From the NCBI GenBank assembly GCA_046351595.1, contig JAXLYE010000001.1, positions 1,550,001 to 1,614,000 on the forward strand: a stretch of DNA of 64,000 bases, read 5' to 3'. Shown piece by piece: positions 8,690 through 17,001 of the stretch. The DNA comes from JAXLYE01 sp046351595. GTDB lineage: Bacteria > Myxococcota_A > Polyangia > Palsa-1104 > JAEUJZ01. Positions within the stretch are counted from its first letter, which is position 1. Every line of letters begins with the position of its first letter. The notes under the pieces were generated by a model. It saw only the letters and a program-made list of their open reading frames with translations. It did not search any database and had not been told where the DNA came from. The translations under genes were made by a program, and so were the position numbers.

Positions 8690-9166
8690 ATGAACACCAA
8701 GATTGCCAAGCCCACGTACCTCCGCGCCCTCGTCGCTGGCGCCGCGCTGCTCCTGCCGCTCGGCGGCTGCGAGGAGGCGCCGGACACCTCGCCCGCGGTC
8801 ATGATCATCGCGCCCATCAACGGCGCCAAGCTGCCGGCCGGCCAGAAGATCGACGTCCGCTTCACCATCTCGGGCGTCGACAACTCGACCGAGATGATGA
8901 TCCCGTTCGGCCTCGGCGGCGGCGACGTCAAGATGCCCGGCCGCGGCCACGTCCGCGCCTACTTCGACAGCACCAACTTCCACGCCCGCACCATCTCGAT
9001 CCCGAACGACAACCAGCCGTTCTTCGTGCCCGACGAGTCGATCGTCAGCGCCTCGTCGCTGATCACGCCGGGCAAGGGCAAGAAGCTGACGCTCAAGCTG
9101 TTCTACAACGACAACACGCCGGTCACGCCGTCGCGCGATGGGGTGGTCACGGTCGATATTGAGTAG
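8690..9166 (+). CDS. Small secreted lipoprotein, Ig-like fold possible
   Basis: 158 aa. A signal peptide of about 26 residues ends in lipobox LGGC (Cys27), giving an acylated N-terminal Cys followed by EEAPDTSP. The mature part is beta-rich, with 'MIIAPINGAKLPAGQKIDVRF' like the first strands of bacterial Ig/cadherin-type modules. No enzyme motif and no further Cys. The next residue pair after the lipidated Cys is Glu-Glu, not Asp, so the E. coli retention rule predicts outer-membrane sorting; this may not hold in myxobacteria. Function unknown. Confidence 0.85.
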   Translation: MNTKIAKPTYLRALVAGAALLLPLGGCEEAPDTSPAVMIIAPINGAKLPAGQKIDVRFTISGVDNSTEMMIPFGLGGGDVKMPGRGHVRAYFDSTNFHARTISIPNDNQPFFVPDESIVSASSLITPGKGKKLTLKLFYNDNTPVTPSRDGVVTVDIE

Positions 9167-9202
9167 CCCGAGGCCCAGCGGGCCGGTCGGCCCATCCGTC
9201 GT

Positions 9203-9232
9203 TTGACGGCCTCTCGCGCCGGTCTGTAGACT
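9203..9232 (+). promoter_or_regulatory. Sigma70-type promoter of the S55 gene, leaderless
   Basis: TTGACG (9203-9208), 18-bp spacer, TAGACT (9227-9232), nine bases to the ATG at 9242. The predicted start of transcription falls within about three bases of the ATG and no SD is present. This is the clearest example of the leaderless pattern in the window. Confidence 0.6.
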
Positions 9233-9241
9233 GTTCCGACC

Positions 9242-11197
9242 ATGGCAGAGCAGCGACGGAGGTACGGAGGCAGGGCCGCGGGGCGCAGGGCGGGCCTGCT
9301 GCTGCTGCCGCTGCTCGTCGCGGCGCCCGGGGCGTCCCGGTCCGCGCCGCCGGCCGCGCCCGCGCCCGCAGCACCGCCGACCGCCGCGCCCGGCACCATC
9401 GCGGTGCGCGAAGTCCGGCCCGGCATGACCGGCTACGGGCTGACGGTGTTCAAGGGCACCCAGCCCGAGCGCTTCGCGGTCCGCGTCCTCGGCGTCCTGC
9501 ACCGCTTCCTGCCGCAGACCGACATCATCCTGATCGAGTCGGACGATCCGCGGCTCAAGCACTCCGGCGTCGCCGCCGGCATGTCGGGCTCGCCGATCTA
9601 CCTCGACGGCAAGCTGGCCGGGGCGCTGGCCTACGGCTGGTCCTTCAACAAGGACGCGGTGGCCGGCGTGACGCCGATCGAGTACATGCTGGCCGAGGCG
9701 CAGCGGCCGCTGCGCGGGCGACCGAACATGCCGCTCGCCGCCAGCCCGTCGGCGCCGGGCGCGGGCACCTTCGTCGCGGCGGCGCCGCGGCGTGCGGACG
9801 TGGCGGCGCTGGGTGAGGCCGGGGACGCGCCCGGCCGCCGCGAGCCGCTGCGCGCGCTCGGCGAGGAGCCGCTGCCCGGGGCGCTGGCGCGGCTCCTGCC
9901 GGCGCCGGTCGTGCGCGGCACGGATCCGCGGCTGGTGCGCGCGACGGTGCCGCTGGCGCTGGCCGGCGTCTCCGAGCGCGTCCTCGACGGGCTGCGCGGC
10001 TACCTCGAGCCGTTCCACCTGGTGCCGCTCGCCGGCGGCGGCAACGCACCCCCGGACGCGGCGTCGCGCGGGCCCGCGGGCTTCGAGCCGGGCGGCGCCA
10101 TCGCGGTGCAGCTGATCCGCGGCGACATCTCGGCCGCCGGCACCGGCACGGTCACGCACGTCGCCGGCAGCAAGGTGCTGGGCTTCGGCCACCCCATGTT
10201 CAGCGCCGGCGAGGTCTACTTCCCGGTCGCCACCGCCGAGATCGTGCACATCCTGTCGTCGCTGTCCTCGAGCTTCAAGATGTCGCGGCCGCTCGTCGAG
10301 AAGGGCACGCTGCAGCAGGACCGTCCGAGCTGCATCGTCGCCGACACCAGCGGCCGCGCGCCGATGCTGCCGGTGCAGGTGACGGTGCGCACGCCCGGCC
10401 TGCCCGACCGCCTGATCTCGACGGAGGTCGCGAGCCACCGCGCGCTCTCGCCGCTGCTCATGAGCATGGTGCTGTCGCAGGCGGCGCAGCAGGCCGCGCC
10501 CGACGTCGCCGACGCCGTGGTGCGCATCGACTCGCGCCTTGCGGTGCGCGGCTTCGCGCCGCTCGTCCAGACCGATCACCTGTTCCTGCCCGACGGGCTC
10601 AGCCCCAAGGCGATGCTGCTCTCGAGCGCCATGCGCCAGGTCGGCGAGGTGCTGGTGAACCCCTTCGGGCCGACGCGCATCGAGCGCCTCGACATGCAGG
10701 TTTCCGTCGAGTACAAGCCCGAGGTCGCGGAGGTCGCGCAGGTGACGCTGGCCTCGGACGAGCTCTTGCCGGACACGCGGCCGAGCCTGTACGTGACGCT
10801 GCGGCCGTACGGTGCGGTGCCGACGGTGCGCGTCATCCCGTTCGAGGTGCCGCGGGCGCTCGCCGGGCAGCTGCTCAAGATCGAGGTGGCGGCGGGCGCC
10901 GGCGTGAAGCCCGACGTGGCGCCACCCGAGAACCTCGCCGACCTGGTCGAGAACCTGCGCAAGGGCTACACGTCGCGCCAGCTCGTGGTCACGCTGAGCA
11001 CCAGCGACGAGGGCGTCACGCTGCGCGGCAAGGTCGTGCCGTCGCTGCCGGCCTCGGTCATCGCGACGCTGCGGCCGGGCAGCGCCAGCAAGCGCGGCGA
11101 GATCCACAAGCGCGTGCTCCGCTTCGCCGTCGACGCCGGCCTGGTCGTCTCGGGCAAGCAGGAGCTCTCGGTGCTGGTCAAGGACGAGCTGCACTGA
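9242..11197 (+). CDS. SpoIVB-like peptidase family S55 protein
   Basis: 651 aa with an N-terminal export signal (Arg-rich, then LLLLPLLVAAPGASRS) and a Pro/Ala linker. GMSGSP at residues 113-118 is the nucleophile signature of family S55 (SpoIVB). A second family-like stretch, VTHVAGSKVLGFGHPMF, lies near 300-318 and would supply His. In SpoIVB the His element precedes the Ser element, so the order is reversed here. Residues 320-650 are beta-rich and without clear motifs. In sporulating Firmicutes SpoIVB triggers sigma-K activation. In a Gram-negative the substrate is unknown, probably periplasmic. The downstream propeller gene starts 37 bp later in the same direction and is probably co-expressed. 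Whether it is an active protease is uncertain. Confidence 0.82.
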   Translation: MAEQRRRYGGRAAGRRAGLLLLPLLVAAPGASRSAPPAAPAPAAPPTAAPGTIAVREVRPGMTGYGLTVFKGTQPERFAVRVLGVLHRFLPQTDIILIESDDPRLKHSGVAAGMSGSPIYLDGKLAGALAYGWSFNKDAVAGVTPIEYMLAEAQRPLRGRPNMPLAASPSAPGAGTFVAAAPRRADVAALGEAGDAPGRREPLRALGEEPLPGALARLLPAPVVRGTDPRLVRATVPLALAGVSERVLDGLRGYLEPFHLVPLAGGGNAPPDAASRGPAGFEPGGAIAVQLIRGDISAAGTGTVTHVAGSKVLGFGHPMFSAGEVYFPVATAEIVHILSSLSSSFKMSRPLVEKGTLQQDRPSCIVADTSGRAPMLPVQVTVRTPGLPDRLISTEVASHRALSPLLMSMVLSQAAQQAAPDVADAVVRIDSRLAVRGFAPLVQTDHLFLPDGLSPKAMLLSSAMRQVGEVLVNPFGPTRIERLDMQVSVEYKPEVAEVAQVTLASDELLPDTRPSLYVTLRPYGAVPTVRVIPFEVPRALAGQLLKIEVAAGAGVKPDVAPPENLADLVENLRKGYTSRQLVVTLSTSDEGVTLRGKVVPSLPASVIATLRPGSASKRGEIHKRVLRFAVDAGLVVSGKQELSVLVKDELH

Positions 11198-11234
11198 CCG
11201 CGGCCCGGCCCGCACGCACGCCGATGTCCCGACG

Positions 11235-13571
11235 ATGCCAAGACGAGCAGCCACGGAGCTGCCGAGGAGCTGGAAGAGCTTGAGCCCGAAGACATGCAGA
11301 CCGAAGCGGGAGCGCGGCGGCCGGCGCAGCGTCCTGTGCGCCGCCGGTGCGCTCGCTCTTGGCCTGGTGGGGCTCGGTGCGCTGGGGCGCGGTGCCGCGC
11401 TCGCCGGGCCGGTCAAGAGCGTGCGGGTCACGACCTACCAGGAGCTCGCCGAGGGCCAGGAGCAGGGCGTGATCATCACCTCGCTGGGCGACGTGCGGCT
11501 CGGCGCCGCCACGGCGCGGCTGGCGCTGCCGGTGGCCACCGACGACAGCGTGCGGGCGCTCGTGGCCGCCGCGGACGGCACCGTGTACGTCGGCACCGGC
11601 GGGGAGGCCGCCGCGGTCCAGGTGTATCAGAAGGGCCAGCTGCGCAAGCACGCGCAGCTGCCGGCCGGCCCGTGGGTGACGGCGCTGTGCGTGCGCGACG
11701 GGGCGCCCGGCCACGTGCTGGCCGCCACCGCGCAGGACGGCCGCATCTTCGACGTCGGCCCCGACGGCAAGGTCGAGCTGTGGGGCCAGGTCGAGGCCGA
11801 GCACGTCTGGGGCCTTTTGCGCGAGGGCACGACGACCTATGTCGCGACCGGGCCGGGCGCGCTCTACGCGCTCGACGACGCGGACGCGGGGCCGGGGCGG
11901 GCCGCCCAGAACAAGGCGAAGAAGATCTTCTCGACGCCGGCGCGGCAGTTCCTGGCGCTGGCACGCGGCGAAGACGGCGCGCTCTACGTCGGCACCGCCG
12001 ACGACGCGGTGCTCTACCGCATCGAGCCGCCGCGAGGTGGCAAGGCCGCGGTCGCCCGCGCCGTGCACGACTTCGCCGGCAACGAAGTCCGCGCCATCGT
12101 CGCCCGCGCCGGCCAGATCTTCGTCGCGGTCAACGACATGCAGCGCGGCGAGACGCAGGGCCGCGGCGCGCGCATCACCACGCCGCCGGCCGGCACCGCG
12201 CCGGGCGTGAAGGCGGCGCCGCCATCGAGCAGCTCGGGCACCACGCCGCCGCAGCCGCCGAGCCTGGTCGAGAAGAAGGGCAAGGGCGCGCTGTTCCGCA
12301 TCGACGAGGCCGGCCGCGTCGAGCAGCTGCACGCGGTCAGCGACGGCTTCTACAACGCGCTCGCGCTCGACGCCGCCGGCAACCTCTTCGCCGCGGCCTC
12401 GACGCCGGGCGGGCGCGCGCGGATCTATCAAGTCCTGCCCGATCGCACGGTCGTGGCCGCGCTGGAGTTCAAGGAGGGCGACGCCCTGGCCCTGAGCCTG
12501 GCGGGCGAGCGGCTGGTCGGCACCGGCAACAGCGCCGCGCTGTACCGGGTCCTCGGCGAGGGCGAGGCGCCCCGGGACGCGGCCTACCTGAGCAAGGTCT
12601 TCGACGCCAGCGCCGCCGCGCGCTGGGGCACGCTGCGCTTCCTCGCCGACGGCGGCGTGCGGGTCGAGACGCGCAGCGGCAACCTGCAGAAGCCCGACTC
12701 GAGCTGGAGCGGCTGGCAGGCGCTGGCCGAGCCCGGGCGCATCGCGGCGACGGGAGAGCAGCTCGGGCGGATCGCCTCGCCGGCCGGGCGCTACCTGCAG
12801 GCGCGCTTCCTCTTCGGCGCCGCCGCGGTGCTAAAGGACTTCACCGTGCACTACCAGCCGGTCAACCTGCGGCCGCGGATCACCGAGGTCCTCGTCGGCG
12901 AGGATCCGCTCGGCCGGGCCGCGCGCGGGCGCGTGCCGGGCAGCCACCTGCGCTCGAAGTCGACGCTGATCAAAATACGCTGGAAGGTCGAGAACCCCGA
13001 CGAGGACGAGCTGAGCTACCGCGTCGCGGTGCGGGCGATCGGCGGCGCCCCGGCGGGCGCAGCGGGCCCCTCGACGGAGCCCGGCTGGCTGCGGCTCTCG
13101 GGCCCGGATCCGATCGGGCGTACTGAGCTCGACTGGAACACCGACAGCCTGCCCGACGGGCTGTACGAGATGAAGGTCAGCGTCAGCGACGAGCGCGCGA
13201 ACCCGCCGGAGCTGGCGCTGAGCCACGAGCTGGTCTCGGCGCCTTTCGTGATCGACAACCGCCGGCCCGAGCTGCGCGACGTGCGCTTCACGCCGCGGCC
13301 GATGCCCGCCGCCGCCGGCACGCCCGCCTCGGCCGGCGTCCTCAGCGGCAGCGCCGTCGACGGCGTCAGCGCGATCACCGAGCTGTCCTTCGCGGTGGAC
13401 GGCGGCGAGTTCTTCCCGATCGCACCGCGGGACGGGGTCCTGGACGGCGCCAGCGAGGACTTCCAGGTGCGGCTGCCGGCGCTGCCGCCCGGTGCGCACG
13501 CCGTGCTCGTACGCACGATGGACGCAGCGGATAATGTCACTACGGTACAGTTAGTTATCCAGGTCAGGTGA
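11235..13571 (+). CDS. Exported beta-propeller protein downstream of the S55 gene
   Basis: 778 aa. The first Met lies in a basic stretch; RGGRRSVLCAAGALALGLVG near residues 28-47 is a signal sequence with a twin Arg, though no strict Tat consensus. Residues about 85-440 contain at least six repeated blades with a DGTVYVGTGGE / DGALYVGTADD pattern, as in SMP-30/quinoprotein-like propellers. About 545-778 looks like fibronectin/Ig-type beta modules. A Ser/Pro-rich loop lies near 310-345. No catalytic motif is seen. The 37-bp spacing from the S55 gene suggests one operon; the propeller could present substrates or sense ligands for that protein. Start site uncertain because there is no strong SD. 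Confidence 0.78.
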   Translation: MPRRAATELPRSWKSLSPKTCRPKRERGGRRSVLCAAGALALGLVGLGALGRGAALAGPVKSVRVTTYQELAEGQEQGVIITSLGDVRLGAATARLALPVATDDSVRALVAAADGTVYVGTGGEAAAVQVYQKGQLRKHAQLPAGPWVTALCVRDGAPGHVLAATAQDGRIFDVGPDGKVELWGQVEAEHVWGLLREGTTTYVATGPGALYALDDADAGPGRAAQNKAKKIFSTPARQFLALARGEDGALYVGTADDAVLYRIEPPRGGKAAVARAVHDFAGNEVRAIVARAGQIFVAVNDMQRGETQGRGARITTPPAGTAPGVKAAPPSSSSGTTPPQPPSLVEKKGKGALFRIDEAGRVEQLHAVSDGFYNALALDAAGNLFAAASTPGGRARIYQVLPDRTVVAALEFKEGDALALSLAGERLVGTGNSAALYRVLGEGEAPRDAAYLSKVFDASAAARWGTLRFLADGGVRVETRSGNLQKPDSSWSGWQALAEPGRIAATGEQLGRIASPAGRYLQARFLFGAAAVLKDFTVHYQPVNLRPRITEVLVGEDPLGRAARGRVPGSHLRSKSTLIKIRWKVENPDEDELSYRVAVRAIGGAPAGAAGPSTEPGWLRLSGPDPIGRTELDWNTDSLPDGLYEMKVSVSDERANPPELALSHELVSAPFVIDNRRPELRDVRFTPRPMPAAAGTPASAGVLSGSAVDGVSAITELSFAVDGGEFFPIAPRDGVLDGASEDFQVRLPALPPGAHAVLVRTMDAADNVTTVQLVIQVR

Positions 13572-13583
13572 AAGAGCGCCTGT

Positions 13584-13592
13584 GGTATACTG
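13584..13592 (+). promoter_or_regulatory. Extended -10 promoter (TGGTATACT) before the FHA gene
   Basis: TGGTATACT at 13584-13592 is a near-ideal extended -10 (TGnTATAAT type) and no -35 is needed. It lies 12 bp after the propeller stop codon and predicts an about 130-nt leader for the FHA-DUF4388 gene. Confidence 0.5.
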
Positions 13593-13727
13593 CCGAAGTG
13601 CGCGCGCGTCCGTCGCTGCTGCCGTCGCTGTGTTTAAGGGCTGCTGGTTCAGCGACGGTGCCCCCGGACAGATCTGAGCAACGACGAGACAGAGCGGCCC
13701 CAAAGCGCTTCCTTGCGGAGAGATAGA

Positions 13728-14669
13728 GTGCCACCGACGACTCCTAGCTACGCGCTCCGGTTCATCTCGGGAAAGTACCAGGGCGGGGAGTTCCCGCTGG
13801 TCGAGGGCCGTGAGATCGTGATCGGCCGATCGAGTGAGCTGGACATGGTGCTCATCGAGGACATGGTTTCGCGCAAGCACGCGAGCATCACCGTCAACGG
13901 CGCCGAGATCGTCATCAGCGACGCCGCCTCGACCAACGGCACGTTCGTCAACGGCGAGAAGATCAAGCGGGCGCGCCTCAAGGAAGGCGACCGCATCCTC
14001 ATCGGCACCTCGATCATCAAGCTGGTCACCGTGGACCCGGCCAACACCATGAGCGAGGCCGAGGCCAAGAACCAGCTCGAGAAGCGCGGGCAGCAGCAGC
14101 AGCACAAGACCATGACCACGAACCGGGCCATGGCCGGCAACATCGAGGAGATCCCGCTGCCCGACCTCCTGCAGCTCTTCTCGACGAGCAAGCGCACCGG
14201 CGTGCTGATCCTGCGCAGCCCCGAGGGCACCGGCAACATCTACCTGCGCAAGGGCCAGATCTACTACGCCTCGATCGAGGACTCCGAGGATCTGAAGCCC
14301 GAGAAGGCGGCCTACCGCATCATCATGTGGGACAAGGGCACCTTCGAGCTCGACTCCTCCGAGGAGAAGACCTTCCCCAACGAGATCAAGGACTCGACCG
14401 AGGGCATCCTCATGGAAGGGATGCGGCTCCTCGACGAGATCAAGCGCCTGGAGCCGGAGCTGCCGGCGCGCAAGGCGCAGCTCGGGATCCCGCGGCCGCT
14501 CAACCCGCCGCTGTCGGCGCTCAGCAAAGAGCAGCTCTCGGTCTTCCAGTCGATCCTCAACGGCGCCAACAGCACGCAGGCGATCTTCGATCGCACCTCG
14601 CTCGACGACGACGTCGCGGCGCAGGGCCTGATCGACCTGATCAAGAAGGAATACATCATCGTCCGCTAG
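13728..14669 (+). CDS. FHA domain + DUF4388 (PATAN) signalling protein
   Basis: 313 aa from GTG; GGAGAG at 13717-13722 sets this start rather than a TTG five codons earlier. Residues about 5-100 are an FHA domain, with GREIVIGRSSELD, SRKHASI and TNGTFVNG carrying the Arg, Ser/His and Asn used to bind phosphothreonine. A Gln/His-rich linker (about 125-135) leads to a DUF4388 domain (about 142-235; LLQLFSTSKRTGVL, GQIYYA). This domain is common in myxobacterial and Deinococcus signalling proteins. It is likely a cytoplasmic adaptor that reads Ser/Thr-kinase output; the kinase at 15.7 kb is nearby but behind a divergent gene. The transcript ends at a strong terminator. Confidence 0.92.
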   Translation: MPPTTPSYALRFISGKYQGGEFPLVEGREIVIGRSSELDMVLIEDMVSRKHASITVNGAEIVISDAASTNGTFVNGEKIKRARLKEGDRILIGTSIIKLVTVDPANTMSEAEAKNQLEKRGQQQQHKTMTTNRAMAGNIEEIPLPDLLQLFSTSKRTGVLILRSPEGTGNIYLRKGQIYYASIEDSEDLKPEKAAYRIIMWDKGTFELDSSEEKTFPNEIKDSTEGILMEGMRLLDEIKRLEPELPARKAQLGIPRPLNPPLSALSKEQLSVFQSILNGANSTQAIFDRTSLDDDVAAQGLIDLIKKEYIIVR

Positions 14670-14707
14670 CGCCGGCATCGTCGGCCGGCGCCGTCGCGGC
14701 TGCAGCG

Positions 14708-14741
14708 AGCCCTTCTTCCCGTCGGGGAGAAGGGCTTTTTT
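14708..14741 (+). terminator. Rho-independent terminator of the FHA gene
   Basis: Stem AGCCCTTCTTCCC (14708-14720) pairs with GGGGAGAAGGGCT (14724-14736) with one mismatch. A run of six T (14736-14741) follows. The T-run is on the plus strand only, so it serves the FHA gene and not the convergent usp gene, whose stop codon is seven bases away. Confidence 0.9.
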
Positions 14742-14747
14742 ACGCCG

Positions 14748-15389
14748 TCAGTAGCGCACGCGCAGCTCGGGGTTGACGTCGTAGCCGGTGGTGCCGCCGG
14801 GGGCGGTGCCGACGCCGGTGGCGATGCTGCTGCTCGCGGCGGTCGGCTCGGCGACGGGCTCCTCGCCGGTGGCGACGCCGTGGCCGACCGCGGGCATGCC
14901 AGCGTCGGCGGCGAGCGGCTCCTCGGGCAGCGGCTCCAGGTTCTTCTCGGTCCCGGGCAGCGGCGTCAAGAGCACCGGCACCGGGCAGCGCTGCGCCAGC
15001 CGTGTCGAGGTGCTGCCGAGCAGCGCGCGCCCGATCGCGCCGCGGTTGTGGCGCCCGAGCACCACCATGTCGGGCCGCGCCTCGCGCACGAGCTGCAGCA
15101 GGCCGTCGACCGGATCGCCCATGCGCAGGTGCAGCTGGACGTCGATCTTGCTGCCGACCATCGCCCGCATGCGCTCCAGCCGCTGCCGCGCCTCGTGCGC
15201 CTCGGGCAGGTCGCTCGGCACGTTCATGCCCAGGTCGATCGGCGCCGACACCGAGCTCGGCACGATGTGCGCCAGGTGGAGCTGCGCCGCGGTCCGCTCC
15301 GCGAAGCTGAGCGCGAAGTACAGCGCCGAGGCCGAGGAGTCAGTGAAGTCGATGCCGACAAGGATCTCGATGCGGTTCGAGCTCGACAT
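14748..15389 (-). CDS. Universal stress protein (UspA family) with low-complexity tail
   Basis: 213 aa, SD AGGAG upstream of the ATG at 15389. Residues 1-145 form one Usp domain: ILVGIDFTDSS at the N-terminus and GRHNRGAIGRALLGSTS near 113-129, matching the G-x2-G-x9-G-S/T ATP-binding loop. ATP-binding UspA-type proteins take part in survival under starvation and oxidative stress. The final about 65 residues are Pro/Glu/Ala/Gly/Thr-rich and unlike the family, probably disordered. It converges with the FHA gene and diverges from the kinase gene. Confidence 0.92.
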   Translation of the reverse strand: MSSSNRIEILVGIDFTDSSASALYFALSFAERTAAQLHLAHIVPSSVSAPIDLGMNVPSDLPEAHEARQRLERMRAMVGSKIDVQLHLRMGDPVDGLLQLVREARPDMVVLGRHNRGAIGRALLGSTSTRLAQRCPVPVLLTPLPGTEKNLEPLPEEPLAADAGMPAVGHGVATGEEPVAEPTAASSSIATGVGTAPGGTTGYDVNPELRVRY

Positions 15390-15558
15390 GGTTCGCTCCT
15401 GTTCAAGCGGTGGGTCGGCCCTATCCGGGCTGCGACGTTGAGGTTCTGTCTGATCCTAGATCTTGTCGCGGGGCCGCGCGGCCGTCGCGCACAACCTGCA
15501 TTATTTGTCCGCTCCGACGAGACGTCGGGGTTCCCCTGGGCGCGGGTGCGAGCTCCCT

Positions 15559-15600
<42 letters not shown>

Positions 15601-15634
15601 GCAGTGATTGCAGCCACCGCGTGTTCGTTCCCTC

Positions 15635-15661
15635 TTGGAGTCGAGTTTCCTGGGGTACTAT
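15635..15661 (+). promoter_or_regulatory. Putative promoter of the Ser/Thr kinase gene
   Basis: TTGGAG (15635-15640), 15-nt spacer, TACTAT (15656-15661). If real, the transcript starts near 15668. The in-frame ATG at 15660 is then excluded and the start at 15699 chosen here is supported. Confidence 0.35.
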
Positions 15662-15698
15662 GGGCGCAGGCCCGGGCGCCTCGGGCAGGCCGGGACAT

Positions 15699-16976
15699 AT
15701 GGCGAAGCAGAAGCCCTCCCAGATCGGCAGCTACCGGATCGTCCGCGAGATCGGCCGCGGCGGCATGGGCACCGTCTACGAGGCTGAGCACCTGCGGGTC
15801 AAGAGCCGCGTCGCCATCAAGGTCCTGCACCCCGAGTACAGCAAGGACCCGCAGATCGTCGCCCGCTTCCGCCAGGAGCCGATGGCCGCGAACCTGACGC
15901 GCCACCCCGGCATCGCCCACGTCATCGAGAGCGACGTGATGACCGACGGCACGCCGTTCATCGTCATGGAGTACCTGGACGGCCAGTCGCTGCGCCAGCG
16001 GCTCAAGCGGGCGCGCAGCGGGCTGCCCGAGATCGCGGTGGTGCGCTTCGGCAAGCAGGTCGCCGACGCGCTGGCCGCGGCGCACGGCAAGAAGATCGTC
16101 CACCGCGACATCAAGCCCGAGAACATCATGATCGTCCGCGACGACGCGGTGCCCGGCGGCGAGCGCGCCAAGGTGCTCGACTTCGGCATCGCCCGCGTCG
16201 CCGAGGAGCACGTCATCTCGACGTCGCAGTCGCTGACGCAGGTGCAGACCAGCCCGTTCGCGGCGCTGCTCGGGACCGCGACGTACATGGCGCCCGAGCA
16301 GTGCCAGGGCATCGGCCGCTCCATCGTCGGCGAGACCGCGGACGTCTACTCGCTGGGCGTGATGATGTACGAGATGCTCGCGGCGCGGCCGCCGTTCCAG
16401 GCGCCCGAGCTGGTCAGCGTCATGCACATGCACGTCTCCGAGGCGCCGACGCCGGTGTCGGCGCTGAGGCCCGACGTCTCGCCCGACATCGACGCGCTGA
16501 TCATGCGCATGCTGGCCAAGGACCCCGAGCAGCGGCCGAGCATGCGCGACGTGTCCGCGGCGCTGACCGAGCTGGAGCCGATGCTCGAGCTGTCGCTGCA
16601 CGAGGGCTCGCCGTCGCTGCCCGGGCGGATCACGCCGCCGTCGGTGAAGCCGCACCCGGCGCAGCGCGTGCGGCTGTGGACGGCGCTGCTGCTGCTCGCT
16701 GGCGCGCTCGTCATCGCCGGCGTGGTGTACCTGTTCGTGCTGCCGCCGTCGGCCTCGGTGCGCTGGCGCATCAGCAGCCAGCCGTCGGAGGCCGAGATCG
16801 TCGATCCGCAGGGCCAGGTGATCGGCAAGACGCCGGCGGTGCTGGTGCGGTCGCGCGACATCGGCCGCTTCGAGGTGACGCTGCGCCTGCCCGGCTACCA
16901 GCCCGAGCGCCTGGTGCTCGACTACAGCGAAGACAGCGAGCGCCGCGTGACGCTGTCTCCCGAGGCCAGGCGCTGA
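15699..16976 (+). CDS. Transmembrane Ser/Thr protein kinase with extracytoplasmic PEGA domain
   Basis: 425 aa. Hanks-type kinase in residues about 11-290: Gly-rich loop GRGGMG (19-24), ATP Lys41 in VAIKVLH, catalytic HRDIKPEN (H135, D137), DFG at 161-163, and MAPEQ. A single membrane segment (about 328-352, LLLLAGALVIAGVVYLFVLPP) leads to a PEGA domain (about 365-420), a small beta module thought to contact the cell envelope. All catalytic residues are present. It autophosphorylates and signals to FHA-type readers in related bacteria; substrates here are unknown. The SppA-like gene begins 26 bp downstream and may be co-transcribed. An ATG 13 codons upstream is the alternative start. Confidence 0.95.
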   Translation: MAKQKPSQIGSYRIVREIGRGGMGTVYEAEHLRVKSRVAIKVLHPEYSKDPQIVARFRQEPMAANLTRHPGIAHVIESDVMTDGTPFIVMEYLDGQSLRQRLKRARSGLPEIAVVRFGKQVADALAAAHGKKIVHRDIKPENIMIVRDDAVPGGERAKVLDFGIARVAEEHVISTSQSLTQVQTSPFAALLGTATYMAPEQCQGIGRSIVGETADVYSLGVMMYEMLAARPPFQAPELVSVMHMHVSEAPTPVSALRPDVSPDIDALIMRMLAKDPEQRPSMRDVSAALTELEPMLELSLHEGSPSLPGRITPPSVKPHPAQRVRLWTALLLLAGALVIAGVVYLFVLPPSASVRWRISSQPSEAEIVDPQGQVIGKTPAVLVRSRDIGRFEVTLRLPGYQPERLVLDYSEDSERRVTLSPEARR

Positions 16977-17001
16977 CGGCAGCGCCGACGGGCTGAGCCG
17001 C

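Noticed and set aside
8606..11431. Minus-strand open frame of 941 codons opposite the lipoprotein and S55 genes
   Set aside because: Arg/His/Ala-rich composition typical of antisense frames in very GC-rich DNA; the plus strand holds recognisable proteins with better codon use.
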